Assembly: GCA_021775105.1 (NCBI GenBank)
Contig: JAJFIJ010000242.1
Location: forward strand, 1 to 32,855
Source: Rhodospirillales bacterium
Lineage (GTDB): Bacteria; Pseudomonadota; Alphaproteobacteria; Rhodospirillales; Casp-alpha2
Reading direction: 5' to 3'
DNA: 32,855 nucleotides
A model generated the notes under the pieces. The model was not told the DNA's origin. It was given only the letters and a program-made list of their open reading frames with translations, and did not search any database. A program made the translations under genes and the position numbers. Shown in pieces: positions 8,625 to 17,122 of the stretch. Positions within the stretch are counted from its first letter, which is position 1. Each line of letters opens with the position of its first letter.

Positions 8625-9602
8625 TCAGAAATACTCTGGCAGGGCTTTCGCCAGATTTACCTGAATTCGGTCGCGGACGGACACATCGGCTGCCAGCGTG
8701 TCAAACACCTGCCCCGTGACCTGTTCATAAAGGCGAACATATTTGGCGCTGAATTCCATCAGGGTTTCTGGCGGAATATCGGGGATCGGGTCCTTGTAGG
8801 GATCACACTGACCAGCAACCCACAAGCGCAGGAACTCTTTATCCAGACTGGCTGGCTCATTGCCCTCGCTCAAGCGTTGCTGGTAGCTGTCAGCGATCCA
8901 GTAGCGGCTTGAATCAGGGGTATGGATTTCATCGGCGATGGTGATCACGCCATCTGTATCGATCCCGAATTCATATTTGGTATCGACCAGTATCAGGCCG
9001 TTTCTGGCGGCAATTTCCCGGCCCCTGGCAAACAGGGCCAGCGACTTTTCAGCCACCTCATCCCACTGGGCCTGTGTCAGCAGACCCTGTTCGACAATTT
9101 CGATGGCGGTGATCGGCGCATCGTGATCACCCTGGGCGGCTTTGGTTGTCGGGGTGATGATGGTTGCGGGCAGTTTCTGGTTTTTGACCAGACCATCGAC
9201 AAACTGATGACCGTATAGATTGCGCTCACCGCGTTCGTACATGGGCCAGATCGAGGTTTCCGTTGAGCCTGTCATGTAGTCGCGGACGATCATCTCAATC
9301 GGCAACATGTCCAGTTTACGGGCAATAACGACATTTGGGTCGGGAAAGCTGAGAACGTGATTTGGGCATATATCCGCAGTCTGTTCGAACCAGAACCCGG
9401 CTGTCTGGTTGAGGACCTGTCCCTTATAGGGGACGGCAGCCAGAACAACATCGAACGCCGACTGACGATCCGTTGCGATCATGATACGCCGACCATCCGG
9501 AAGGTCGTAGGATTCGCGCACCTTGCCCTTCTCGTGATTGGGCAATTCACTGAACGTGGCGTCGGTCAGGCAATTGGCAAGTATGATCTGGGTTTCGGTC
9601 AT
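8625..9602 (-). CDS. purC: Phosphoribosylaminoimidazole-succinocarboxamide synthase
   Basis: A 325-residue SAICAR synthetase, the purine-pathway ligase that joins CAIR and aspartate using ATP. Family motifs are GKVRESYDLPDGR with IATDRQSAFD at the N-terminal ATP site, YMTGSTETSIWPMYERGERN, LVDTKYEFG and IADEIHTPDSSRYW. It is the longer form of the enzyme, resembling the yeast-type protein rather than the roughly 240-residue E. coli type. The ATG at 9602 with a GCAGGAC site five bases upstream is preferred; a start at 9662 would add an uncharacteristic 20 residues. It converges with the histidine kinase (nine bases between). It lies downstream of the EamA transporter on the same strand and could be co-transcribed with it, although the functions are unrelated. 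Confidence 0.95.
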   Translation of the reverse strand: MTETQIILANCLTDATFSELPNHEKGKVRESYDLPDGRRIMIATDRQSAFDVVLAAVPYKGQVLNQTAGFWFEQTADICPNHVLSFPDPNVVIARKLDMLPIEMIVRDYMTGSTETSIWPMYERGERNLYGHQFVDGLVKNQKLPATIITPTTKAAQGDHDAPITAIEIVEQGLLTQAQWDEVAEKSLALFARGREIAARNGLILVDTKYEFGIDTDGVITIADEIHTPDSSRYWIADSYQQRLSEGNEPASLDKEFLRLWVAGQCDPYKDPIPDIPPETLMEFSAKYVRLYEQVTGQVFDTLAADVSVRDRIQVNLAKALPEYF

Positions 9603-9702
9603 GATGTCCTGCGCTGATAGCTGTAAATGGATCAATATATCGAGGGCACACATCATTGCCAAAAAACGCCGTCGTGCAAGGGCGAAATTGGTGGTTCTGG
9701 CG

Positions 9703-10704
9703 TTATTTGGAAATCAGCAGAATGATGATTGCCATGGCGACCAGAAAAACACCGGCATATTCAAGCGGGCTGGTCTTTTCCTTGAAAATCAGAACCGAAG
9801 CGATAAAGGTGAAGATCAACTCGATCTGACCGACGGCGCGCACATAAGCGGCATTTTGCAGGGTAAATGCCGTGAACCAGCAGATTGAGGCCAGCACCCC
9901 GGCGATTCCGACGGCCAGTGCCGGTGGCCAGTTTTTGATGACAGCCGTCAGCTGTCCCGGTTCGCGCAGGCGGATGTAAATCCCCATGCCGAGCGTTTGC
10001 ATGACAATGGAAACGCTGAGTGCAAAGGCCGCGCGCATGATCACTTCGCCATCTCCGAGCGCCAGCGCAGCGCCTCTGTAAAAGACCACGGATGCGCCCA
10101 GAAATGCACCGCAGGTCAGGCCAATCAGGGTCTGTCTTTCAAACAGGCTGGTGAGCAGATTTTTCAACGTGATCTCGGTCTGGGCAACAGACAGCAGCAT
10201 CACACCAAACAGGCTGATGGCGATGGCGACCGCAGCTATCAGGCTGATCTGGTCACCGAGAAGGACAAGTCCGAGAATCGCCACCTGGATGGTTTCCGTT
10301 TTCGAGAAGGTGGTGCCGACGGCAAAATTCCTAAATGAGAACAAATAGATCAGCAGGAAGGTAAACAGGATTTGCGATAATCCGCCAAGAAAGCAGTAGA
10401 TCAGAAAAACCGCATTCAATTCCGGTATCGGATAACCGCCGAATGAACTCAGTGCCCAGTTGTAGAGGATGGCAAAAGGCATTGCATAGAGAAAGCGCAC
10501 ATACGAAGCGCCTGCCGTCGACAGCTTGGATTTAAGGTGTTTTTGCAGGACCGAGCGCAGGTTCTGCATGAATGCACCGGCAATCGTCAGCGGTATCCAG
10601 AGTTCAAACACGGCAAGCCAATCATTGATAATGAGGCGACATCGGAATGCCAGCCTATCGGGGACGATCCACTGAGGAAAATGAAATATCGCCATGACGG
10701 CCAT
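9703..10704 (-). CDS. EamA/DMT superfamily transporter
   Basis: About 333 residues with ten predicted hydrophobic helices in two repeated halves, as in drug/metabolite transporters. The first half contains AVGTTFSKTETIQVAILGLVLLG and the second half AYVRAVGQIELIFTFIASVLIFKEK, the corresponding end-of-repeat segments. The protein acts in the inner membrane; the substrate is not readable. The reading frame stays open far upstream, but that part is antisense to the oligopeptidase gene and is not coding. The ATG at 10704 (or 10695) is the last reasonable start before the first helix, and its ribosome site is weak. The gene is divergent from oligopeptidase B with 87 bases between. Confidence 0.85.
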   Translation of the reverse strand: MAVMAIFHFPQWIVPDRLAFRCRLIINDWLAVFELWIPLTIAGAFMQNLRSVLQKHLKSKLSTAGASYVRFLYAMPFAILYNWALSSFGGYPIPELNAVFLIYCFLGGLSQILFTFLLIYLFSFRNFAVGTTFSKTETIQVAILGLVLLGDQISLIAAVAIAISLFGVMLLSVAQTEITLKNLLTSLFERQTLIGLTCGAFLGASVVFYRGAALALGDGEVIMRAAFALSVSIVMQTLGMGIYIRLREPGQLTAVIKNWPPALAVGIAGVLASICWFTAFTLQNAAYVRAVGQIELIFTFIASVLIFKEKTSPLEYAGVFLVAMAIIILLISK

Positions 10705-10791
10705 CGCATTTGGTGATTCTGGTTCCGCGCGGGGAAAAGTGCGACTATTCTGTGCGAATCTTGCTGCAATCAGAAGGAGCTTCACACAAAA

Positions 10792-12876
10792 ATGCCGGTT
10801 ACCAAGGAAAATCCGCCCATCGCTGAACGGCGCCCGCACACGGAGGTCCGTCACGGTCAGTCGATCATCGATGATTATGCCTGGCTGAAAGACGAAAACT
10901 GGCAGGACGTGATGCGCGATCCGTCCCGGCTTTCGGATGATATCCGGGCCTGCCTTGAAACTGAAAACGCCTATACGGAAGCCTGTATGGAACCTTTGGA
11001 AAATCTGAAGGATGCCCTGTTTCAGGAAATGAAGGCACGGATCAAGCAAGATGATTCCTCCGTGCCCCTGGCCGACGGGCCTTTCGCCTACTACCGCAAA
11101 TATGTCGAAGGCGGGCAGCACCCGCATTATTGCCGCGTCCAGCGCGCCGGCGGAACCGAAGACGTGTTGCTGGATGGTGATCGTGAGGCCGAGGGGCTGG
11201 CGTACTTCAAACTCGCCGGTATTGAACACAGTCCCGATCACAAACTGATGGCTTATGCGGCGGATACCAACGGTTCCGAAATTTACACCATCCGCTTTCG
11301 CGATCTGACCCGTGGTGAAGATATTGAAGATGTCATCGAAGGCGCGCACGGCGCGTTCGAGTGGGCGAATGATTCGCGCACCCTGGTCTACACCGTGCTT
11401 GATGACAACCATCGCCCCTATGCCGTCAAACGCCATCTGTTGGGAGCTGACTCTGGTAGCGACGCAGAAGTGTATCATGAGACGGATTCCGGGTTTTTTG
11501 TCGGTCTCGGCAAAACCGAAAGCCGGAAATTCCTGATCATTCATGCGCATGACCATCAAACGTCCGAAGCCTGGCTTGTTGATGCCGATACGCCCGTGTC
11601 CTCGCCGCGGCTGGTTCAGAAACGCGAGGTCGAACTTGAATATGAAATTGCCCATCACGACGACAACCTGATGATCCTGACCAACGTTGACGGAGCTGAA
11701 GACTTCAAGGTTGTTACGGCACCGGTCGAGGCCCCGGAACGGGGAAACTGGCGGGACCTTGTTTCCCACCGGCCCGGTTGTCTGGTTCTGGGAATGCAGG
11801 TGTTTGCCGACTACTGGGTGCGGATCGAACGGTTCGATGGGTTGCCGCGCATTATTGTCACCTCATTTGCCGACGGCGAGGCGCATGAAATCTCTTTTGA
11901 TGAGGACGCCTACAGCCTCAGCATGGGCGGCAGTTACGAGTTCGAGTCGACCAACCTGCGTTTTACCTATTCTTCAATGGCGACGCCGGAACGGGTTTAT
12001 GATTATGACATGGGTACGCGCCAGCGCGAACTTCGCAAGGAACAGGAAGTCCCCTCCGGTCACGACCCGGACGGTTATGTTACCCGGCGCATGATGGCTC
12101 CGGCGGTAGATGGCGAGACGGTTCCTGTCTCGCTGCTTTATCGCAAAGAGACGCCACTGGACGGGTCGGCCCCGGTTCTGCTGTATGGCTACGGGTCTTA
12201 CGGCCATGCCATTCCGGCAGCTTTCAGTACCGTGCGGCTGAGCCTTGTCGACCGTGGTTTTATCTATGCCATCGCGCATATCCGGGGTGGTATGGAAAAG
12301 GGCTACGGCTGGTACAAGGCGGGCAAACGGGAGGCGAAGAAAAACACCTTCACCGATTTTATCGCCGCAGGCGAATTTCTGGTCGATCAGGGGATCACAA
12401 AAACCGGACGGCTGGCGGCGCATGGCGGCAGCGCCGGTGGCATGCTGGTCGGGGCTGTGGTCAACATGCGCCCAGACCTGTTTGGCGCGGCGGTGGCCGA
12501 AGTGCCGTTCGTCGATGTGCTCAATACCATGTGTGATGATACTTTGCCGCTGACGCCGCCGGAATGGCCGGAATGGGGTAATCCCATCGAAAGCCGGGAC
12601 GCTTTTGACTATATCCGCTCGTACTCTCCCTATGATCAGGTATCCGCCAAAGACTACCCGCCGCTGTTTGTCACCGCCGGACTGACTGATCCCCGCGTGA
12701 CCTATTGGGAGCCGGCGAAGTGGGTGGCGAAACTGCGGGCACTTAAAACCGATGACAATCTTTTGCTGTTCAGAACCAACATGGATGCCGGGCATGGCGG
12801 TGCCGCCGGGCGGTTTGACCGGGTGCAGGAATCTGCCCTGGCTTACGCTTTTCTGCTGAACGTATTCAGCAGATAA
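10792..12876 (+). CDS. ptrB: Oligopeptidase B (S9 family prolyl oligopeptidase)
   Basis: A 694-residue serine peptidase of usual length. The N-terminal half (about 70-400) is the beta-propeller. The C-terminal alpha/beta-hydrolase domain has the nucleophile Ser547 in AAHGGSAGG, Asp633 in AGLTDPRV and His668 in DAGHGG. All three sit at the spacing expected for oligopeptidase B, which cuts short peptides after arginine or lysine in the cytoplasm or periplasm. YGYGSYGHA before the nucleophile is also typical. An AAGGAG site lies 12 bases before the ATG. The stop codon overlaps the start of the membrane protease gene (TAATG), so the two are translationally coupled. Confidence 0.95.
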   Translation: MPVTKENPPIAERRPHTEVRHGQSIIDDYAWLKDENWQDVMRDPSRLSDDIRACLETENAYTEACMEPLENLKDALFQEMKARIKQDDSSVPLADGPFAYYRKYVEGGQHPHYCRVQRAGGTEDVLLDGDREAEGLAYFKLAGIEHSPDHKLMAYAADTNGSEIYTIRFRDLTRGEDIEDVIEGAHGAFEWANDSRTLVYTVLDDNHRPYAVKRHLLGADSGSDAEVYHETDSGFFVGLGKTESRKFLIIHAHDHQTSEAWLVDADTPVSSPRLVQKREVELEYEIAHHDDNLMILTNVDGAEDFKVVTAPVEAPERGNWRDLVSHRPGCLVLGMQVFADYWVRIERFDGLPRIIVTSFADGEAHEISFDEDAYSLSMGGSYEFESTNLRFTYSSMATPERVYDYDMGTRQRELRKEQEVPSGHDPDGYVTRRMMAPAVDGETVPVSLLYRKETPLDGSAPVLLYGYGSYGHAIPAAFSTVRLSLVDRGFIYAIAHIRGGMEKGYGWYKAGKREAKKNTFTDFIAAGEFLVDQGITKTGRLAAHGGSAGGMLVGAVVNMRPDLFGAAVAEVPFVDVLNTMCDDTLPLTPPEWPEWGNPIESRDAFDYIRSYSPYDQVSAKDYPPLFVTAGLTDPRVTYWEPAKWVAKLRALKTDDNLLLFRTNMDAGHGGAAGRFDRVQESALAYAFLLNVFSR

Positions 12877-13829
12877 TGCCCGACCCGCAGACCGACCCGC
12901 CGCCCGACCCCTCTTTCATCGATGCGGCGCGCCTCGGGCGACATGAAGGATGGCGATGCGGAGCGGCCGTTTTGTTGTTCATCGGCGGATATCTGGGCGG
13001 CGCATTCCTGTTGATTATCGCCGCCAGTGCCGGATACGGGATGTTGTCGCGCGCCTTCCCGGACAGTTTTGCCGGGCAACCCTTCCTTGATCTTTTCAAT
13101 ATGCAGACGGGCTGGCCGGAGGTGCCGACAGCCAGTGGCCTGTTCCTGTTCGGGGCGGCCATGGGAACCGTCATTGTCGCCCTTCCGGTACTGGCATTGA
13201 TTGTCAGATTTGTTCACCGCCGTCGGTTCGCCAGCCTGCTCGGCAAACCGGGCGAAGGGTTTGACTGGTCCATTTTCGTCACCAGTTTTTCGGGCGCGAC
13301 GCTGGCGTTTGGCCTGTTCACCGGGGTCGAGCTGTTGCTGTTTGGCGATCAGATTTCGCTCAACGGTGAGGCACTTGACATTCTCTATTACCTGCCGCTG
13401 GCAATCGTCGTTGTGCCGTTGCAGGTGCTGGCCGAAGAAGTGGTCTTCCGGGGATACCTTCTGCAGACCGTCTCGATCTGGATAACAAACCGGTGGGTCC
13501 GGATTGCCCTTCCGGCGCTGGCCTTCGCGGTTCTTCATAAAGGCAATGCCGAGGTTCAGAACGCCGCCCTTCCGGCGATGGTTTATTTTATCATTTTCAG
13601 TTTCTACATCACCTGGTTCACCGCCCGTTCAGGCGGGATTGCCGCTGCCGTCGGCATGCATCTGGCGATGAACCTGTTTGCCGCGTTTGTCATTTCGTCC
13701 AGCCTGTCGGCGTATATCTCGCCAACCCTGTTTTATATTGATCAACCGGAAGCATGGATGTTCCCGCTGGAAATCATCAGCGTCATCGCCGTCTATCACG
13801 CGTTTATGAAACGCCGGGGGGTTATATGA
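12876..13829 (+). CDS. CPBP family intramembrane glutamic endopeptidase (CAAX-like protease)
   Basis: A 317-residue polytopic membrane protein with about eight hydrophobic segments. The three signature motifs of the CPBP/Abi family are intact: the glutamate pair in LAEEVVFRGYLLQ, the histidine in FAVLHKG, and the H-x3-N of GMHLAMNLF. The related eukaryotic enzyme Rce1 cleaves prenylated CAAX proteins; bacterial members are intramembrane proteases with varied or unknown targets. The start overlaps the oligopeptidase B stop by one base, so the two peptidases form one operon. The proline-rich N-terminus (DPQTDPPPDPS) is likely cytoplasmic. About 115 bases without features follow before the convergent methyltransferase. 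Confidence 0.92.
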   Translation: MPDPQTDPPPDPSFIDAARLGRHEGWRCGAAVLLFIGGYLGGAFLLIIAASAGYGMLSRAFPDSFAGQPFLDLFNMQTGWPEVPTASGLFLFGAAMGTVIVALPVLALIVRFVHRRRFASLLGKPGEGFDWSIFVTSFSGATLAFGLFTGVELLLFGDQISLNGEALDILYYLPLAIVVVPLQVLAEEVVFRGYLLQTVSIWITNRWVRIALPALAFAVLHKGNAEVQNAALPAMVYFIIFSFYITWFTARSGGIAAAVGMHLAMNLFAAFVISSSLSAYISPTLFYIDQPEAWMFPLEIISVIAVYHAFMKRRGVI

Positions 13830-13943
13830 GTGTGTTTTAAAAGTGGGAATAAGTGCCGGGTTTTCCCCGCAGGATCGGGCATGGTTCCGTGAGGGGAGTG
13901 GCGGCGGTTTTTAACCATAGCCGGATCTGTCGCCAGGCTTTGG

Positions 13944-14699
13944 CTAGGCAAGTTTCTGAGCTACATAAACACCATAGCCATAATAAGATTTATGCTTCTC
14001 ATAGAGAGCGATTTCTTCTTTTTCAGCCTCGATAAAGGAGCTTGCCTTCTCGTCATTCTTCTGTCTTGCGACAAAGCCGGGAAAGCCGCTTTGCAAGGGT
14101 CGATAATAATTCTCCAGCCAACAATTCTCCGGCAGCACAAAGTATCCAGACGGAGAGTATCCGCTCGATTCAAGAACCTTGATTTTTTGGGAAGCGGTCG
14201 CAATTTCCGGATACTGGACCTCCCAATATTTTTGTAATTCAGGAGGGCGGGTGTTTGTTAGCCATGTAATTTCAGATACCACCAGAATTCCACCCGGTTT
14301 CAGAAAACGCCTCCACTCATTCACCCCTTTTTCAAAGCCCATGTTGTAAATGGCTCCCTCTGACCAAAGAACGTCATATTCCCCTTCGGCAAAGGGTAAC
14401 TCTTCCATTGAACATACAAGTGGTTTTATTTTTTCAGATAAGCCTTCCGCTTTGGCGTTATCTTTGAGCACCTTGATGTAATCCGCTGAAAAATCTACGG
14501 CGGTAATTTCAGCATTCAGAGAATGTGCAAGTTGCAATGTCGAAGCCCCGGTTCCACAACCGATATCGGCGATTCGAAGCGGCACGGATTTTTGAAGATT
14601 TGCCAGTGCAATTGCTTTACTCGTCTCTGCGTCGCCACCGGGGCCTTGACGCTTCTGCGACTTATGCAGGTCAATCAACAGAGCCAAGTCGTCATCCAT
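13944..14699 (-). CDS. Class I SAM-dependent methyltransferase
   Basis: A 251-residue methyltransferase. Motif I is RIADIGCGTGASTLQLA, followed by an acidic strand ITAVDFS. The motif II/III region is PFAEGEYDVLWSEGAIYNMGF, with FLKPGGILVVSE after it. The N-terminal LLIDLHKSQKRQGPGG segment is typical of small-molecule methyltransferases found sporadically in bacteria and archaea. Substrate unknown. The ATG at 14699 has AAGG eight bases upstream; an ATG at 14714 is the alternative. Base composition looks clearly more AT-rich than the genes on its left, matching the TPR/2OG gene to the right. Both look like acquired genes. Confidence 0.88.
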   Translation of the reverse strand: MDDDLALLIDLHKSQKRQGPGGDAETSKAIALANLQKSVPLRIADIGCGTGASTLQLAHSLNAEITAVDFSADYIKVLKDNAKAEGLSEKIKPLVCSMEELPFAEGEYDVLWSEGAIYNMGFEKGVNEWRRFLKPGGILVVSEITWLTNTRPPELQKYWEVQYPEIATASQKIKVLESSGYSPSGYFVLPENCWLENYYRPLQSGFPGFVARQKNDEKASSFIEAEKEEIALYEKHKSYYGYGVYVAQKLA

Positions 14700-14714
14700 T
14701 CTAATTGCCTTCAT

Positions 14715-15208
14715 CCTTTTGAAAGAGAGAAGAAACCGGAGAACAGAGCATAGGTCAATGGCACCGAGGTGAGTAGTTCTGGTTCAACTGAAAGACTACG
14801 ATGTATATCGGCCATATTAGGATATAGAGTTCTCGATTATTTCGATGGTGAACGACAAATTCGTTTTTCTTCCGTTTGAGGCAATACACACTTATGAGGA
14901 CTGCTTTTTAAACGGATTGTTCAGCTTGCGGATAATGTCTTTGGTCGAAGGCGCGAGGGTAGATTCGGTAAATTATTCGCGAGATGAGATCAGACGGCTT
15001 GGCGAAACCCGTCAGCATCATCAAACGCCCGACCTGTGTCCTGCGCCTAGAGAAACAGACGTTCAAGTTGCTACTTTTTAAGGTATTGATGACGAACTAT
15101 TGTTCAGTCAGGTTCCAGTCGGTATGTGTGAATGGTGTTTCTATGCAGCTCATCGAGATGTTTATCATCCGGTTCTAGGAAACGTGCGTAAAATGAATGG
15201 AGACAATG
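14715..15208. other. About 490 bases without an intact gene, containing a decayed duplicate
   Basis: No open frame here has a convincing start, ribosome site or recognisable protein. The one interpretable part is 14892-15013, a shrunken copy of sequence found at 16789-17146 (described separately). The flanks, 14715-14891 and 15014-15208, are AT-rich and show nothing I can name. The promoter for the TPR/2OG gene must lie in the right part. Confidence 0.6.
14892..15013 (-). pseudogene. Decayed, internally deleted copy of the 78-residue-protein gene and the end of its upstream neighbour
   Basis: Bases 14896-14940 match 16793-16837 with about six differences in 45. Bases 14941-15013 then match 17072-17146, so roughly 235 bases of the intact locus are missing at the junction. 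A 34-base stretch is exact (14976-15009 equals 17109-17142). On the minus strand the remnant reads the last codons of the cyclic-nucleotide-binding-like gene (GFRQAV then stop), its downstream spacer, and the last 15 codons of the small gene (DIIRKLNNPFKKQSS then stop). The intact gene has EIIRKLDNPFKKQSS. An in-frame TAA precedes the tail and no start codon remains, so it is not expressed as such. Confidence 0.8.
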
Positions 15209-16747
15209 ATGAAGCCTGATCTTTTACAAAAAATACAGGCAGCAGTGGAGTTCCACCAGCAAGGCCATCTTCAGATAGCTGAAAAAGAGTATCGTGAGAT
15301 ATTGAAAAAAAGTCCAGATCAACTGGATACTCTCTACGGTCTTGCCGTTATTTGTCACCAAACCCAGAGAACATTGGAGGCAACGGATCTCATTTCTAGG
15401 GCTATTCCGGCTCGACCAGATGATGCAGATCTGCACAGAGTGCTGGGCGGATTAATGGATGATCTTGGCAGAATTGATGAAGCAATCTCATCCTATCAGG
15501 AATCATTGCGGTTGAATCCGGAAGATTTCCTTACCCAAAATGACCTCGGCTTAACATTTTTTCGGTTGCGGAAATGGGATAACGCTATCTCCTGTTTGCA
15601 AAATGCCTTGCGGTTGAAACCAGATTTCGCTGACGCTCATAATAGTCTTGGGCATATCCATTTTACTCTTGGGAAATGGGACTTGGCTAAAGATGCGTTC
15701 CAGGCGGCGGTTGATCTCGACCCAAATAATGTTGATGCTCATGCCAACTTGGGGCTAAGTCTGAATGCTCAGGGTCGTCATGAGGAGGCACTTTCTCATT
15801 TTCAAATGAAAATAGAACTTGAACGTGGTGACAATCCCATCGACCCAGACCTTGAGAACTTTAGGTTCATCACCAAGCCGAAGATAACTCACGATATCTT
15901 GCAATTCCGATACCTTGAATCTCTTGGCGATGACACTAAGCATTTTGGGGACTTGGCCGATATTTACGAAGCTCTGAGCAGAGAAATCATCTGGAGGGAG
16001 TTTAAGGTTTCTCTAACAGAAGATCAGCGCAGACGGATTGCGGACACTTATAACAAGCCTTTTCATATCGTCGATGCGCCGAAAATTGATCGAGCCGCCC
16101 TTAATCCGAATCTGGATATTGCGGCGATCACCGATAGTTATTTCGATAACGGGCCGGGCATCACTTATTTCGATGAAATGATGACCGAACCGGCCCTGCA
16201 ATCGCTTCGACGGTTTCTGCTAGAGAGTACAATCTGGTATCATATTGAACACCCGGAAGGATATGTCGGGGCCTATTTGATCGATGGATTAGGATGCCCA
16301 TTGTTGCTTCAAATAGCCGAAGAGCTGCGACTTGCATTTCCAGAAATCTTCCAAGACCATCGGCTCAAGCAATTATGGGCTTACAGGTATGATGACCAGA
16401 TGAGCGGCATAAACCTTCATGCCGATGATGCTGCGGTGAATGTTAACTTTTGGATCACGCCCGACAGCGCTAATCTTGACCCTAAAAAAGGAGGACTGAT
16501 TGTTTACAAGGCGGAAGCGCCGCGTAACTGGGAACATGATCTCTATAATACGAGTGCAGATACCCGCCACATTCGGGAGTACCTGGCAGAAAATAATGAG
16601 GAAGCAATGGTTATTCCATATGCTGCAAATCGAGCCGGACTGTTTAATTCAGATCTGTTTCACGAGACCGATGAATTTGAATTTAAACCCGGATTTGCAA
16701 ACCGACGAATCAATGTCACCATGCTGTATGGCAATCGTGTGGAGTAA
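15209..16747 (+). CDS. TPR repeat protein fused to a 2-oxoglutarate/Fe(II) oxygenase domain
   Basis: About 512 residues. Residues 5-205 hold five or six tetratricopeptide repeats (for example AHNSLGHIHFTLGKWDLAKD and AHANLGLSLNAQGRHEEALS). A bridging region follows. The C-terminal 390-510 is a double-stranded beta-helix oxygenase: GINLHADDAAVNVNFW supplies H-x-D (H404, D406), DLFHETD supplies the distal histidine (H485), and NRRINVTMLYG supplies the arginine that holds 2-oxoglutarate. All iron ligands are present. The likely role is hydroxylation of a protein or glycan held by the TPR part. Three ATGs occur at 15197, 15206 and 15209; GGAGA at 15199-15203 favours the last. Composition is AT-rich compared with the neighbours. 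A decayed duplicate lies upstream and the intact parent locus downstream. Confidence 0.88.
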   Translation: MKPDLLQKIQAAVEFHQQGHLQIAEKEYREILKKSPDQLDTLYGLAVICHQTQRTLEATDLISRAIPARPDDADLHRVLGGLMDDLGRIDEAISSYQESLRLNPEDFLTQNDLGLTFFRLRKWDNAISCLQNALRLKPDFADAHNSLGHIHFTLGKWDLAKDAFQAAVDLDPNNVDAHANLGLSLNAQGRHEEALSHFQMKIELERGDNPIDPDLENFRFITKPKITHDILQFRYLESLGDDTKHFGDLADIYEALSREIIWREFKVSLTEDQRRRIADTYNKPFHIVDAPKIDRAALNPNLDIAAITDSYFDNGPGITYFDEMMTEPALQSLRRFLLESTIWYHIEHPEGYVGAYLIDGLGCPLLLQIAEELRLAFPEIFQDHRLKQLWAYRYDDQMSGINLHADDAAVNVNFWITPDSANLDPKKGGLIVYKAEAPRNWEHDLYNTSADTRHIREYLAENNEEAMVIPYAANRAGLFNSDLFHETDEFEFKPGFANRRINVTMLYGNRVE

Positions 16748-16788
16748 TAGTCATTCGTTTGTTTTCACATTATGCGTCAACGTACATT

Positions 16789-17025
16789 TCAAGAAGACTG
16801 TTTTTTAAACGGGTTATCCAGCTTGCGGATAATCTCTTCCAGCACATCACGCACCTGGGCTTCGTCGCATCCCATCAGCAAGGCGTCTTCCAGCACGTCC
16901 TGACTTTCCTGACGCAGGTCGTTCAGGTTCTGGTTGAGCACGGCGATCTTGTCGTAACACGACACCGGTTGCCCGTCAGGCTGTCGCCAGGTGATCGCCG
17001 TGGGTTTCTGTTTGTGCGTCGCCAT
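16789..17025 (-). CDS. Conserved-looking 78-residue protein of unknown function
   Basis: A 78-residue soluble, acidic and helical protein without signal peptide. Residues 23-70 (CYDKIAVLNQNLNDLRQE onward, then EAQVRDVLEEIIRKLDNPF) look like two long amphipathic helices, perhaps a dimerising coiled coil. The ATG at 17025 has AAGGACGG seven bases upstream. It lies 97 bases downstream of the cyclic-nucleotide-binding-like/TPR gene on the same strand, probably in its operon. A fragment of a second copy at 14892-14940 keeps the last 15 codons with mainly silent changes. That supports the frame being a real gene. The family is not recognised. Confidence 0.72.
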   Translation of the reverse strand: MATHKQKPTAITWRQPDGQPVSCYDKIAVLNQNLNDLRQESQDVLEDALLMGCDEAQVRDVLEEIIRKLDNPFKKQSS

Positions 17026-17122
17026 GTCGCCGTCCTTGAAGCGGGGTGGAAGGAGTGCGGTTTATAAACCCGAATGACCGAAGGCGCGAGGGCCGGGCCG
17101 GTAAAATGTTCGCGAGATGAGA

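Noticed and set aside
10705-11769. Long open minus-strand extension upstream of the EamA transporter
   Set aside because: It is antisense to the oligopeptidase B gene, has no transporter-like sequence, and reads as the shadow of that gene. The transporter start was placed at 10704.
11974-12795. Open minus-strand frame of 273 codons
   Set aside because: Antisense shadow of oligopeptidase B, whose catalytic residues are encoded on the plus strand.
12843-13538. Open minus-strand frame of 231 codons
   Set aside because: Antisense to the CPBP protease; composition is typical of shadow translation of hydrophobic codons.
15124-15219. Mini-frame beginning MCEWCFYAAHRD just before the TPR/2OG gene
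   Set aside because: 31 codons, no ribosome site, overlaps the next gene's start. Its protein-like look may come from decayed sequence, but nothing supports expression.
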